Origin: Candidatus Ribeiella danica
Lineage (GTDB): Bacteria > Chloroflexota > Chloroflexia > Chloroflexales > Roseiflexaceae
DNA length: 64,000 nucleotides
Direction of reading: 5' to 3'
NCBI GenBank assembly: GCA_016717335.1
Contig: JADKFS010000008.1
Coordinates: forward strand, 372,001-436,000
In this document: positions 1-8,544 of the stretch, piece by piece
Position numbering within the stretch: the first letter of the stretch is position 1
Layout of the letters: every line of letters starts with the position of its first letter
The notes under the pieces: model-generated
What the model saw: only the letters and a program-made list of their open reading frames with translations
Databases searched by the model: none
Told to the model about the DNA's origin: nothing
Made by a program: the position numbers and the translations under genes

Positions 1-283
1 TCGTCAGCCGGAACGGACGGGCCGAAAAGTCGACCTGCTCGACCAGCGCGTCCATGAACTGCGTGCCGAAGCGCGCGGCCTGCTTCTCCATATTGTCGGC
101 CAGGTCGAAGCCGCCAACGCCCTCCACGAAGCCGGGGTAGTTCTCGACCTCGCTGGTGGTAGCGATCAGGCCGCCCGGCTGCAGGCCGCGGATCACCAGT
201 GGCTCCAGGTTCGCGCGGGCGGCGTACAGCGCCGCCGTCAGGCCGGCCGGTCCGGAGCCGATGATCACGACTTTGCTATGCAT
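1..283 (-). CDS. trxB: Thioredoxin reductase, N-terminal part (cut by window edge)
   Basis: FAD/NADPH-dependent flavoenzyme that reduces thioredoxin in the cytoplasm. The reverse complement starts MHSKVVIIGSGPAGLTAALY, the Rossmann dinucleotide motif (GSGPAG), followed by the TrxB signature ending in TTSEVENYPGF, then DLADNMEKQAARFG. Only about 94 residues are inside the window, so the redox CxxC and NADPH domain are not visible. The ATG at 281-283 is preceded by an AGGAGGGG ribosome-binding site with good spacing. A CsoR-like palindrome lies about 95-110 bases upstream and may control it. Identification as the TrxB family is firm; a ferredoxin/thioredoxin-type paralogue cannot be excluded from the N-terminus alone. 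Confidence 0.93.
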   Translation of the reverse strand, partial: MHSKVVIIGSGPAGLTAALYAARANLEPLVIRGLQPGGLIATTSEVENYPGFVEGVGGFDLADNMEKQAARFGTQFMDALVEQVDFSARPFRLT

Positions 284-376
284 CTTATTCCACCCCTCCT
301 GATTGTCTGCGACGCGGTCGCAGGCCGTATTTCGCGCTATGATAGCACATTCTGATCCGCTATGGCTACACCCAAT

Positions 377-393
377 ATACCCCCCCGGGGTAT
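377..393. promoter_or_regulatory. CsoR/CstR-family-like operator palindrome
   Basis: Perfect 7-bp dyad ATACCCC-CCC-GGGGTAT in the gap between divergent trxB and the lamin-tail gene. Operators of the CsoR/RcnR/CstR regulator family (copper, nickel or persulfide sensors) are of the form TACCCnnnnGGGTA, so the match is good. No such regulator gene is in the window. Functional assignment is inference. Confidence 0.45.
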
Positions 394-513
394 GGCCCTA
401 TTATACCATAGATTGGCAAGCCCGCGGTTATTCCCCCGTAACGCGACCAGCTTACTATAGTGGCTAGTGATACTCTGCCGTCGCTCGCCCGCATCCACGA
501 CAGGAAGTGCGCC

Positions 514-2952
514 ATGCTGTTATGTTCCCGCCAGGCCGCCCGATCGCTCGCGCTCTTGGCCGTGCTCGCGCTGCTGCTCGCGCGCGCGCCAATCGCCGAA
601 TCCAGCTCGTCGCCGACCGTGCTGATCAACGAGTTCATGCCCAACCCCAGCAGCGGAAGCGAGTGGGTCGAGCTGTTTAACCCCGGTGCATCCATCGTCG
701 ATCTGTCAGGCTGGAAGATCGACGACGAGGTGATCGGCGGCAGCCCCGCGCCGACCACGATCGCCAGCGGGGTCGCCATCCCCCCGAATGGCCTGCTGGT
801 GATCTCGCTGGCCGCCAACATCCTGAACAACACCGGCAGCGACGTGGTGCGGCTGCTCGACCCCGCCGACGGCACGGTCGACTCGCGCGCCTACAGCGGA
901 ACCAGCGTCGGCGAGAGCTACGCGCGCGTCCCCGACGGCGGCACGAGCTGGCTGAAAGGGCCGCCGTCGCCGGACCAGTGGAACTCACCGCCCGGCCCTT
1001 CGCCGCTGCCGACCAGCACGCCCACCGCCACAAGCACGCCGAGCAGCACGCCCACCATCACCAGCTCGCCGACCGCCGCGCCGAGCAGCACGCCGTCGCC
1101 CAGCCCGACCGCAACTGCCTACCCGACCGGCATCACGCTCAACGAGTTTCTTGCCTACCCGAAGGTTCTGTACGTCAAAGAGTGGGTCGAACTGCGCAAC
1201 GACGGCCTCGCGGAGGTCGACCTGGCCGGCTGGAAGATCGACGACGACGCGGACGGCGCCTCACCCTACGTGCTGCCCTCTAGTACAACGATCGCTCCTG
1301 ACGGCTTCTTGCTGGTCAATCTGCCTTCAGCGATCTTCAACAACGACGGCGACGTCGTGCGCCTGCTGCGGCCGGACGGCACAGAGGTCAGCTCGACCGA
1401 CTACAGCAGCGCCGACCCCGACGTGAGCCGTAGCCGCGCCGCCGACGGCAGCTGGTACGACAGCGCGGCGCCGTCGCCCGGCGCGCCAAACCCGCCCGCG
1501 CCCACGGCAACGCCGACAGCGACACCCTCGCCGACCCGCACGCCCACGCCCACGCCGACCGATCAGCCCAGCGCGACACCAACGCCGACGGCCGCGCCGA
1601 TAGCCGACGGCATCGTCCTGAGCGAGTTCCTGGCCTACCCACATACGAGTTATACAAGCGAGTGGGTCGAGCTGTACAACGGCGGATCGTCCGATGCCGA
1701 TCTTTCGGGCTGGAAGATCGACGACGACGTCGGCGGCGCCTCGCCCTACGCGCTGCCGGCCGGCACGACCCTACCAGCGGCCGGCTACCTGGCGATCGAC
1801 CTGCCCTCGGCCATCCTGAACAACGACGGCGACACGCTGCGGCTGCTGCGCCCCGACGGCTCGGTAGCCGACTCGACCAGCTACAGCGGCAGCGAGCAGG
1901 ATCGCAGCTACAGCCGCGGCCCGCTCGGGTCATGGTATCTTAGCGCGGAGAACACGCCCGGCCAGCCGAACGCCGGCCCGGCCGAGCCAACCGCGCCCGC
2001 CACGCCCACGCCCACGCGCACCCCCGCGCCAACCCGCACTTTCGCGCCGACCCGCACTTTCGCGCCGACCCGCACCCCTGCCGCAACGCGAACTGCCGCG
2101 CCGACCCGCACCCCCGCGCCAACCCGCACTCCCTCGCCGCCCGCCGGCACGGCTCAGTCTATCGGAGCAGCGGGCGCCGGCAGCCCGGCAGGCATCTCCC
2201 TCAGCGAGATCCTGCCCTACCCGAAAACGCTCTACGACCTCGAATGGGTCGAGCTGGCGAACGCCGGCGGCACGCCCGCCGACCTGGGCGGCTGGGCAAT
2301 CGACGACGACGCGGGCGGCAGCGGGGCCTACCCGCTCCCCAGCGGCAGCACGATCGCGCCGCACGGGCTGCTGCTCGTGACGCTGCCCAGGGCGCTGCTC
2401 AACAACGGCGGCGACGTCGTCCGGCTCCTGCGCCCCGACGGCAGCGTCGCCGACCAGCACAGCTACGGCCAGAGCAGCGCAGACACGAGCTTCTGCCTCG
2501 TCCGCGGCGGCTGGGCCGTCTGCGCGCCAACGCCCGGCCAGCCGAACCAGGCTGCCGGGTCGCCGGCTACCTCGACGCCGCGGCCGTCGACGGGCACGGC
2601 CGCTCGCCCCACAGCGTGGGTGGCCGCCTCGCCAGGCACCAGTGCGGCAGATCGCCCGACTATGCGGCAGCCCACGCCGCGCCAGCCAGCCTGGAGCCAG
2701 GCGGCACAGGCGGGAGCAACGCCCTATCGCAACCAAGCAGCCGGCATGCTCTACCGCGGGCAGCCACGCGGCACGCCTAGCGCCATCCCAACCTTCCAGG
2801 CGCAGGCGATGCAGCCGACCCCCACGCCCCCCGCGCACCAAGTGGGCAGCCAAACCCGCGGCGCGACGACCGGCTGGGGCGTCGGGCTGGCCCTCATGGT
2901 CGTCGGCTGTGTCGTCGCCGTCTCCAACTGGCTACGCCGCAGTGTGTTATAA
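514..2952 (+). CDS. Exported four-domain lamin-tail (LTD) surface protein with Thr/Pro linkers
   Basis: I start it at the ATG at 514 (AGGAAG upstream), which opens a signal peptide (MLLCSRQAARSLALLAVLAL...), rather than at the GTG at 460. The secreted part has four repeats of an LTD beta-sandwich, at about nt 610-965, 1110-1480, 1590-1960 and 2165-2545. Each shows the family pattern (I/V)xxxExxxxP...EWVEL.N....DL.GW.IDD...LNN.GD.(V/L)RLL.PDG. They are joined by low-complexity linkers of TPTATPT or APTRTPAPTRT type, and the last linker leads to a C-terminal membrane helix (VGLALMVVGCVVAVSNWL) followed by RR. LTD domains are found in bacterial surface proteins and nucleases; no nuclease domain is seen here, so a structural or adhesive role at the cell surface is inferred. 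Confidence 0.85.
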   Translation: MLLCSRQAARSLALLAVLALLLARAPIAESSSSPTVLINEFMPNPSSGSEWVELFNPGASIVDLSGWKIDDEVIGGSPAPTTIASGVAIPPNGLLVISLAANILNNTGSDVVRLLDPADGTVDSRAYSGTSVGESYARVPDGGTSWLKGPPSPDQWNSPPGPSPLPTSTPTATSTPSSTPTITSSPTAAPSSTPSPSPTATAYPTGITLNEFLAYPKVLYVKEWVELRNDGLAEVDLAGWKIDDDADGASPYVLPSSTTIAPDGFLLVNLPSAIFNNDGDVVRLLRPDGTEVSSTDYSSADPDVSRSRAADGSWYDSAAPSPGAPNPPAPTATPTATPSPTRTPTPTPTDQPSATPTPTAAPIADGIVLSEFLAYPHTSYTSEWVELYNGGSSDADLSGWKIDDDVGGASPYALPAGTTLPAAGYLAIDLPSAILNNDGDTLRLLRPDGSVADSTSYSGSEQDRSYSRGPLGSWYLSAENTPGQPNAGPAEPTAPATPTPTRTPAPTRTFAPTRTFAPTRTPAATRTAAPTRTPAPTRTPSPPAGTAQSIGAAGAGSPAGISLSEILPYPKTLYDLEWVELANAGGTPADLGGWAIDDDAGGSGAYPLPSGSTIAPHGLLLVTLPRALLNNGGDVVRLLRPDGSVADQHSYGQSSADTSFCLVRGGWAVCAPTPGQPNQAAGSPATSTPRPSTGTAARPTAWVAASPGTSAADRPTMRQPTPRQPAWSQAAQAGATPYRNQAAGMLYRGQPRGTPSAIPTFQAQAMQPTPTPPAHQVGSQTRGATTGWGVGLALMVVGCVVAVSNWLRRSVL

Positions 2953-2953
2953 T
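2948..2953 (+). promoter_or_regulatory. Possible -10 element for the ROK gene
   Basis: TATAAT overlaps the TAA stop of the lamin-tail gene, 63 bases before the next ATG. No convincing -35 box is visible, so this is a weak call. Confidence 0.3.
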
Positions 2954-3015
2954 GCGCAGACGTCGCCCAACCATCGTCGTGCTACGCCGTTCGGCAAGAG
3001 AGAAGGAGGATCGGC

Positions 3016-3990
3016 ATGAACGACCCGCAACCACTCGTGCAGGATCGGCTGTCCCGCAACAGCTGGGGATTCCTGGGCACCCAGGGCTACATTCTCGGCA
3101 TGGATATCGGAAGCTACGGCCTCCGATCGGGCCTGATCGACCTACACAGCCACACCTACCACAGCGCCCATCGAGAATCGTCGGCGCCCACCGCAGAGGG
3201 GCTTCTGTCCGACTCAATCGAGCTCGCGCGCGACCTGCTCGCCAAGCACGGCGTCTCGCACGACCGTCTGGTGCGCATCGGGGTCGGGTTCGCCGGCCCG
3301 GTCGACGCGCGCCGCGGCGTGGTGATTCTGTCGCACCGTGTGCCAGGCTGGGAGCAGTTCCCGCTGCAGGATCGAATCCAGGATGAGTTCGGCGCGGTGA
3401 CGCTGGTCGACAACGACGCCAACCTGATCGCGCTGGCCGAGGCGACCTTCGGGATCGGGCGCGACGTCCACGACCTAGTCTACCTGCACCTCAGCAGCGG
3501 CGTCGGCGGCGGCCTGGTGCTAAATGGCCGGCTCTACCACGGCGCGACGACCACGGCCGGCGAGGTCGGGCACGCGGTCATCGGCCCGGTCGACCCGATC
3601 TACCCCAAGGAGCCGCCGCGCACGCTTGAGCAGCACCTCTCGATCAAAGGGCTGCTGCGCCGCGCCGCCGAGCTTGGCTTCGAGACCAACCTGCTCAGCG
3701 ACATCTTCGGCGATAACCCGGTCGGCCACCAGGTCGTCGCCGAGGCGATCGACATCCTGGCGGTCAGGCTCTCGCAGATCGTCGCGCTGATCGACCCGAA
3801 GATGATCATCTTGGGCGGTGTGGTGACACGCAACGGCGGCGACCGCTTCCTGGCGGCGATCCAGGAGCGGATGCAGCGCTACATGGCATCGCTGGTCGAG
3901 CGGCCGGTCGAGGTCGTCGCCTCGGTGCTCGGCTTCGAGAGCGTCGCCATCGGCGGTCTGTCGCTGGCGCTCGAGAGCATGCGCGACTAG
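3016..3990 (+). CDS. ROK-fold protein (sugar kinase/regulator family) lacking the zinc motif
   Basis: 324 aa. Contains the ASKHA phosphate-binding start (GMDIGSYGLRSG), the GVGFAGPVD loop, the catalytic-Asp region LVDNDANLIALAE and the glycine-rich GVGGGLVLNG, then GEVGH, all typical of the ROK family. The ROK zinc-binding motif CxCGxxGCxE that should follow GEVGH is absent and is replaced by GPVDPIYPKEPPRTLEQ. No N-terminal helix-turn-helix is present, so it resembles the kinase branch rather than NagC/XylR repressors. The ATG at 3016 follows a strong AAGGAGG. Substrate is unknown; loss of the zinc site makes a divergent or non-sugar substrate possible. Confidence 0.82.
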   Translation: MNDPQPLVQDRLSRNSWGFLGTQGYILGMDIGSYGLRSGLIDLHSHTYHSAHRESSAPTAEGLLSDSIELARDLLAKHGVSHDRLVRIGVGFAGPVDARRGVVILSHRVPGWEQFPLQDRIQDEFGAVTLVDNDANLIALAEATFGIGRDVHDLVYLHLSSGVGGGLVLNGRLYHGATTTAGEVGHAVIGPVDPIYPKEPPRTLEQHLSIKGLLRRAAELGFETNLLSDIFGDNPVGHQVVAEAIDILAVRLSQIVALIDPKMIILGGVVTRNGGDRFLAAIQERMQRYMASLVERPVEVVASVLGFESVAIGGLSLALESMRD

Positions 3991-4011
3991 CAGCACTACA
4001 GCGGTTTCCTG

Positions 4012-4112
4012 ATAAGGTACCCCTCCCCATACCCCCGCCCCTGGTAGGGGCGGGGGTCATATTCTTGGCATCAAGGTGCGGTCGCAGTGCGACCGCACCT
4101 TGATGCCAGGTG
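4012..4112. repeat. Hairpin element family A, copy 1
   Basis: Two parts. A GC-rich foldback (ACCCCCGCCCCT / AGGGGCGGGGGT, about 4031-4057) is followed by a near-perfect palindrome with 21-bp arms at 4066-4086 and 4088-4108, starting TGGCATCAAGG. A second copy at 37.5 kb keeps the flanks (CCCCTCCCC, ATTC.TGGCA) but has a different stem with both arms changed together. Confidence 0.8.
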
Positions 4113-4184
4113 AATCCCCCCTGTGAAGCAGAGAGAAGCGATAGACTCCTCACCTGCGGGTTTGCGGGCGGCCCATCCTGATGC

Positions 4185-4190
4185 TATAAT
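4185..4190 (+). promoter_or_regulatory. -10 element (TATAAT) of the 50-aa/635-aa operon
   Basis: Consensus TATAAT followed immediately by a terminator-like hairpin. The -35 region is not clear (GCGGGC/GCCCAT sequence upstream), so only the -10 is called. Confidence 0.5.
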
Positions 4191-4240
4191 GCACGATCAG
4201 TTGCGCGAAACGCGCATAGTTGATCGTGCGCCCTGTTTTT
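4191..4240 (+). terminator. Terminator-like leader hairpin at the transcription start
   Basis: GCACGATCA (4191-4199) pairs with TGATCGTGC (4221-4229). An inner stem TGCGCG-AAA-CGCGCA sits inside, and a T-run lies at 4236-4240. Because it starts where transcription from the TATAAT should begin, it would form at the 5' end of the mRNA. It could act as an attenuator or a 5'-stabilising hairpin; which one cannot be told from sequence. Confidence 0.55.
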
Positions 4241-4267
4241 CGGCCCTGAAGCCAGAAGTTAGGAGCT

Positions 4268-4420
4268 ATGGACGCTAAGAACGTTATTTTTGGGGAGACC
4301 GGCCTGGACAAGCTCGTGCAGCTGCTGCGCGCAAGCGGCCAGCCGCAAGACATCTCCAAGCTCGTCGAGCGCTACCTCGAGATTCTACGCGAGCTTGTGC
4401 TGGCAGAGGAGAAGCGCTGA
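4268..4420 (+). CDS. 50-aa hypothetical protein, coupled to the next gene
   Basis: Starts MDAKNVIFGETGLDKLVQLL and ends in EEKR; mostly predicted helical and charged. AGGAGC lies 5 bases before the ATG. Its TGA stop overlaps the ATG of the 635-aa gene by one base (TGATG), which indicates translational coupling. I do not recognise the family. The coupling suggests a helical partner or adaptor of the larger protein, which is inference. Confidence 0.7.
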   Translation: MDAKNVIFGETGLDKLVQLLRASGQPQDISKLVERYLEILRELVLAEEKR

Positions 4421-6327
4421 TGAGTGACCCGACTCCCACCTTCACCGGCAACGCCGAGCAGAAGAGTCTGGCCGAGCAGGTATTCCAGATCATGAAGACG
4501 CAGGGCACGTTCTACGCATCTGACGCGCCCATCCGACAGACGCTCGGCAACCTGGCCGATTTCTTCGCGACCCAGCGTAAGACCGACCGCGAGAAGATCG
4601 CGCAGGAGATCGATACGGCGCTGCAGCAGAACGGCGCGGTGTTCGGCCGCGAGGAGCGCGGCGACGACGTGAGCTACGTCATCTCGCGGCTCGGCGCCTA
4701 CCGGCCGCGCCAGGAGGATGGCGGCCATATGTTCAAGCACCGGCTGTACGAGCCGGATAACCCGCTGCCGGTCGACGATATTAGCGTGGTGGTCACGACA
4801 ACCCGGCCCGCGCTCACAACCGTCGAGCCGGTGTTCATCTCGGACTACTGGCAGCAGCAGGCCGGCCTGACTCCGGTCACGCCGAACCTGGGCGCGCCCG
4901 TGGTCGAGGAGCCGGTCGAGGAGTCGGTCGCCGCCGAGCCGATCGTCGAGCTGGCCGCCGAGAAGCCGGCCGCCGAGAAGCCCGTCGCCGAGCCCGTCGC
5001 CGAGCCCGTCGCCGCCGAGCCCGTCGCAGTTGCGCCGGTCGTCGAGAAGCCGGCGCCCGCGCCCGTCAGCCTGCAGAACACGATGATCGCGCTGCCCAAC
5101 GGCGTGCAGATCGATCTGCGCCGGCCGGTGGGCGACCTGATGGCCCAATACGGCCCGACGCTGGTCGCGCAGTTCCGGGCGGCGCTCGAGAACGACGCCC
5201 TGCGCCGGATCGTGACCTTCGGCAGCGACGCGTACCCCGAGGCCGCGGTCGAGAGCTTCGGCAAGAACGATCTGCGGCGCACCCGCGACTATCTGCTGGA
5301 GACCGGCGAGCCGATGCTGGACAGCCAGATCATCGCCGACATCTTCTACCACAACCCGCGCCAGTCCGACTACGAGACCTTCCGCTTCGCGCTGGACTAC
5401 CGGCTGAGCCGCGAGAAGGACTTCGAGTTCGTGGGCGTCGACGGCGCGCGGCTGTGGTCGACCAAGGGGATGCCGGCGATCGGCACCAAGCGGGTGAAGG
5501 CCAGCGAGATGGGCCAGATCACGGGTTATCTGGAGGAGGGGCTCGACGACAGCCTGGCCGAGCAGAGCGCCGACGCGATCCGCAAGATCGGCACGCTGAG
5601 CCACATCCTGACCTTCTTCGAGTGGGAGTACGGCATCCTGCCCTACACCAAGGCGCTGGCCGCCCTACTGCCCACGCCGCTGCTGAACGACCAGCGCACG
5701 GCGGTGCTGCGCTTCGAGTCGCCGCAGCACTACACCTCGACCCTGGTCGAGCTGCGCTACCCGACCGGCAACCGCGGCGGCTGGCTCCAGGGCCTGGAGG
5801 AGTTCTTCCACGAGCACCTGGTGCCGGGCGCGCTGGTGACAATCGCGCGCACGGCCGAGCCGCATATCTTCACGATCACCTACGAGGAGCAGGCCGAGAC
5901 CCAGGACCGGCTGCTGGTGCTGGACGAGAAGAAGAACAAGTTCACCTTCGCAAACGTCAACTACTACTGTGCGGTGGACGAGGACATGCTGATCAACCAG
6001 CAGCAGTACGGCCGGCTGCGCAACCTCAAGGCCCTGCCGATGAGCGAGCGGCGCAAGGCCGACGCAACGCTCGAGCACGTCTTCGAGACGGTCGGCGAGC
6101 CAATCGGCACGCGCTCGGAGCCGCGCTACCAGGCGAGCACCAACCAGCTGTTCGTGGCGCTCAACACCCTGCGGCCGGCCTCGCGCGAGTACCTCGCGCA
6201 TCTGCTGGACGACGGCGAGATGTTCGAGTCGCGCGGCGATAACACGTGGGTCTACGCGCCGCCGCCCGAGGAGAGCAGCGAGGTGGAGGACGAGGACGAG
6301 GATATCTACGACGACGACGAGGAGTAA
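4420..6327 (+). CDS. 635-aa protein of unknown function with acidic tail
   Basis: The N-terminal ~90 residues (AEQVFQIMKTQGTFY...QTLGNLADFF...) look like a winged-helix/HARE-type helical module. An Ala/Glu/Pro/Val-rich linker follows (about residues 160-215, EKPVAEPVAEPV-like), then a ~350-residue globular part (LQNTMIALPNGVQIDLRRPV onward) and an extremely acidic C-terminus (EDEDEDIYDDDEE). No signal peptide or membrane segment is seen, so it should be cytoplasmic. HARE-like modules plus acidic tails occur in RNA polymerase delta-type factors, but the resemblance here is by eye only. It is co-translated with the 50-aa protein upstream. Confidence 0.8.
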   Translation: MSDPTPTFTGNAEQKSLAEQVFQIMKTQGTFYASDAPIRQTLGNLADFFATQRKTDREKIAQEIDTALQQNGAVFGREERGDDVSYVISRLGAYRPRQEDGGHMFKHRLYEPDNPLPVDDISVVVTTTRPALTTVEPVFISDYWQQQAGLTPVTPNLGAPVVEEPVEESVAAEPIVELAAEKPAAEKPVAEPVAEPVAAEPVAVAPVVEKPAPAPVSLQNTMIALPNGVQIDLRRPVGDLMAQYGPTLVAQFRAALENDALRRIVTFGSDAYPEAAVESFGKNDLRRTRDYLLETGEPMLDSQIIADIFYHNPRQSDYETFRFALDYRLSREKDFEFVGVDGARLWSTKGMPAIGTKRVKASEMGQITGYLEEGLDDSLAEQSADAIRKIGTLSHILTFFEWEYGILPYTKALAALLPTPLLNDQRTAVLRFESPQHYTSTLVELRYPTGNRGGWLQGLEEFFHEHLVPGALVTIARTAEPHIFTITYEEQAETQDRLLVLDEKKNKFTFANVNYYCAVDEDMLINQQQYGRLRNLKALPMSERRKADATLEHVFETVGEPIGTRSEPRYQASTNQLFVALNTLRPASREYLAHLLDDGEMFESRGDNTWVYAPPPEESSEVEDEDEDIYDDDEE

Positions 6328-6333
6328 CGGGCG

Positions 6334-6380
6334 TAGAGCGGCGGGGCGTATCATGATGCGCTCCGCCGCTCTATGTTTTG
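6334..6380 (+). terminator. Rho-independent-like terminator
   Basis: TAGAGCGGCGG (6334-6344) pairs with CCGCCGCTCTA (6363-6373), followed by TGTTTTG. It lies just after the 635-aa gene and only 7 bases before the next ATG, so it separates the two units. Confidence 0.6.
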
Positions 6381-6386
6381 CAGAGT

Positions 6387-7310
6387 ATGGCTATAGATAT
6401 TAAACTCCATCTGCAGACGATCGGCATGCCTGGCCACCGGCTTGCGATGGCGGAGCTCAAGCCGCTCTCCGGGATCGGCCGCAGCGAGCGCGAGACCTTC
6501 TGGTCTGTGTGGACGACGATTGAGCCGCGCCGCCGTGCCGAGATCGCGCACGCGATGGTCGACCTGGCCGAGGATAATGTCGATCTCGACTTCGGCGAGG
6601 CGCTGCTGTGGATGCTCGACGACGAGGACGCCGCGGTGCGCTCGAGCGCGATCGATGGGCTCTGGGAGCAGGACAACACGCGCGTGCTGCGCCGGCTGCT
6701 CACCATGCTGCGGTCCGACCCGGCGCCCGAGGTGCGCACGGCGGTCGCGCTGACGCTCAGCCGCTTCGCCAACCTGGCCGGGCTTGAGGAGCTGAGCGAT
6801 GGCGACGCGCAGGCGCTGCACGACGCGCTGCTGAGCAGCCTGCTCGACCAGCGCCAGCCGCTCGACGTGCGGCGCCGCTCGCTCGAGAGCGCGGGCTACT
6901 TCGAGGATGACGACGAGATCCAGCGACAGATCGCGCTGGCCTACGCGAGCGACGAGCAGCTGCTGCGCGAGAGCGCGCTGGTCGCGATGGGCCGCTCGAT
7001 GCTGCCGCGCTGGCTGCCGACGATCGCCAAGGAGCTCGACAGCCCGTCGCCGGCGCTGCGCTACGAGGCGGCGCGCGCGGCGGGCGAGATGGCCGACCAT
7101 GCGCGGTCGCTCTTGCCGAAGCTGGCGCAGCTGCTCAACGACCGCGACAGCGAGGTCGCGCTCGCGGCGATCTGGGCGCTCGGCCAGATCGGCGGAAGTG
7201 CGGCCAAGCGCATGCTCGAGCAGATTCGCAAGACCTCCGACGACGCGCGCCGCCAGGCCGCGGTCGAGGCGCTCGAGGAGCTGTCGCTGGAGGATGGGCT
7301 GTTCGCCTGA
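6387..7310 (+). CDS. HEAT-repeat protein
   Basis: About 307 aa from the ATG at 6387 (an in-frame TTG at 6378 is an alternative). Successive helical pairs carry the HEAT/PBS-lyase pattern, for example DEDAAVRSSAIDGLWEQDN, RSDPAPEVRTAVALTLSRF, DSPSPALRYEAARAAGEM and DRDSEVALAAIWALGQIGG. Such scaffolds bind other proteins. There is no signal peptide. No Shine-Dalgarno is obvious because a terminator hairpin abuts the start. Partner unknown. Confidence 0.82.
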   Translation: MAIDIKLHLQTIGMPGHRLAMAELKPLSGIGRSERETFWSVWTTIEPRRRAEIAHAMVDLAEDNVDLDFGEALLWMLDDEDAAVRSSAIDGLWEQDNTRVLRRLLTMLRSDPAPEVRTAVALTLSRFANLAGLEELSDGDAQALHDALLSSLLDQRQPLDVRRRSLESAGYFEDDDEIQRQIALAYASDEQLLRESALVAMGRSMLPRWLPTIAKELDSPSPALRYEAARAAGEMADHARSLLPKLAQLLNDRDSEVALAAIWALGQIGGSAAKRMLEQIRKTSDDARRQAAVEALEELSLEDGLFA

Positions 7311-7328
7311 CCTGGCTTCCGCCCTTTC

Positions 7329-7405
7329 TGACAAGGTGACAGGGTGACGAGGTGACCAAGTGTATGGATCGCTCTCTCACCTTGTCACCTTGTCAGCTTG
7401 TCACC
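7329..7405. repeat. STRR-like octamer hairpin (GTGACAAG words)
   Basis: Imperfect 8-bp words (GGTGACAG, GGTGACGA, GGTGACCA) face complementary words (TCACCTTG, TCACCTTG, TCAGCTTG) across about 20 bases. It fills the gap before the FemAB-like gene. Confidence 0.85.
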
Positions 7406-7416
7406 GTGCTACATCG

Positions 7417-8535
7417 ATGGCTATCAGCGACAACCAACCCATTCGGCCGGCGCTGTCGGCAGGCGGCGGGCACCTGGCCGTCGTCGAGCCCGACGCGGCG
7501 AGCTGGGATGATCTCACGCAGCGCCACCCGCAGGGCCACCTGCTGCAGTCTTCGCCCTGGGGCGCGCTCAAGGCGCAGGTCGGCTGGGAGGAACGCCGCG
7601 TCGGGGTGGTCGGGCCGGCGGGCCTGTGCTGCGGCGCGCAGATCTTGATCCGGCGCAGGCTGGGTCTGAGCGCGGTCTATGTGCCGCGCGGCCCGCTGCT
7701 GGCGGATGACGCGGCCGCCAACGCCGCGCTGCTGGCCGCGCTCGATCGGCTGGCGCGCCGCGCGCGCGCGGTGTTCTTGCGGCTGGAGCCAAACGTGCTG
7801 GAGAGCGACGAGCGCGCCGGCGAGCTGCACAGCACCCTGCTGCTCGGCGAGTTTCGGCCGGCGCCGCCGCTGCAGCCCCGCAGCACGCTGCACCTGGACC
7901 TGGCGCCGGCGCCCGAGCGGCTGCTGGCGGCGATGAGCAAAGGGCATCGCGCCGACATCCGGCGCGCCGCGCGCGAGGGCGTGACCGTGCGCCCCGGCGA
8001 CCGAGAGGCCGACCTCGACGCCTTCTACACGATGATGCGACAGACCGGCGAGCGCGCGAACTTCGCGATCCACAGCCGCGAGTACTACCGCAGCGCCTGG
8101 GCCGGGCTCGCCGGCGGGCCGAATGAGCGCGGCGCCCAGCTGCTGCTGGCCGAGCGCGACGGCCGGACGCTCGCCACAGCCATGATCTTCGCCTGGGCCG
8201 GCGCGGGGCTGTACCTCTACGGCGGCTCGACCGAGGAGGGCCTGAAGAGCGGCGCGAACCACGCGCTGCAGTGGCAGGCGATCCAGTGGGCGCGCGAGCG
8301 CGGCTGCCGGCTCTACGACTTCTGGGGTGTGCCCGACCAGCTCGGCCTGGCCGCTGCGGCGGGCGACGAGGCCGAGCGCACGCTGCTGGAGGAGCAGGCC
8401 AGGAGCGACCCGCTCTACGGCGTGTTTCGCTTCAAGAAGGGCTTCGGCGGCCGCGTCGTGCGCTACCTGCCGGCCTACGACCGCGTCTACCTGCCGCCGC
8501 TCTACGCGCTCTGGCAGCGGCGGGTGAGCGGCTAA
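7417..8535 (+). CDS. FemAB/GNAT-fold peptidoglycan-bridge-type aminoacyltransferase
   Basis: 372 aa from ATG 7417; the earlier in-frame start at 7360 is repeat-derived sequence and is rejected. FemAB-type enzymes add amino acids from aminoacyl-tRNA to lipid II peptide. Supporting segments are QSSPWGALKAQVGWEE, SVYVPRGPLL-type region (AVYVPRGPLLADD), MSKGHRADIRRAAREGV and the C-terminal ERGCRLYDFWGVPDQ...GVFRFKKGFGG, all diagnostic of the BtrH/FemAB-related group. No Shine-Dalgarno is visible because the octamer array abuts the start. Cell-wall branching is the family role; in this lineage the exact acceptor is unknown. Confidence 0.85.
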   Translation: MAISDNQPIRPALSAGGGHLAVVEPDAASWDDLTQRHPQGHLLQSSPWGALKAQVGWEERRVGVVGPAGLCCGAQILIRRRLGLSAVYVPRGPLLADDAAANAALLAALDRLARRARAVFLRLEPNVLESDERAGELHSTLLLGEFRPAPPLQPRSTLHLDLAPAPERLLAAMSKGHRADIRRAAREGVTVRPGDREADLDAFYTMMRQTGERANFAIHSREYYRSAWAGLAGGPNERGAQLLLAERDGRTLATAMIFAWAGAGLYLYGGSTEEGLKSGANHALQWQAIQWARERGCRLYDFWGVPDQLGLAAAAGDEAERTLLEEQARSDPLYGVFRFKKGFGGRVVRYLPAYDRVYLPPLYALWQRRVSG

Positions 8536-8544
8536 GATATGCAG

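Noticed and set aside
7360..7416. Longer start for the FemAB-like protein
   Set aside because: The extra residues are encoded by the octamer array.
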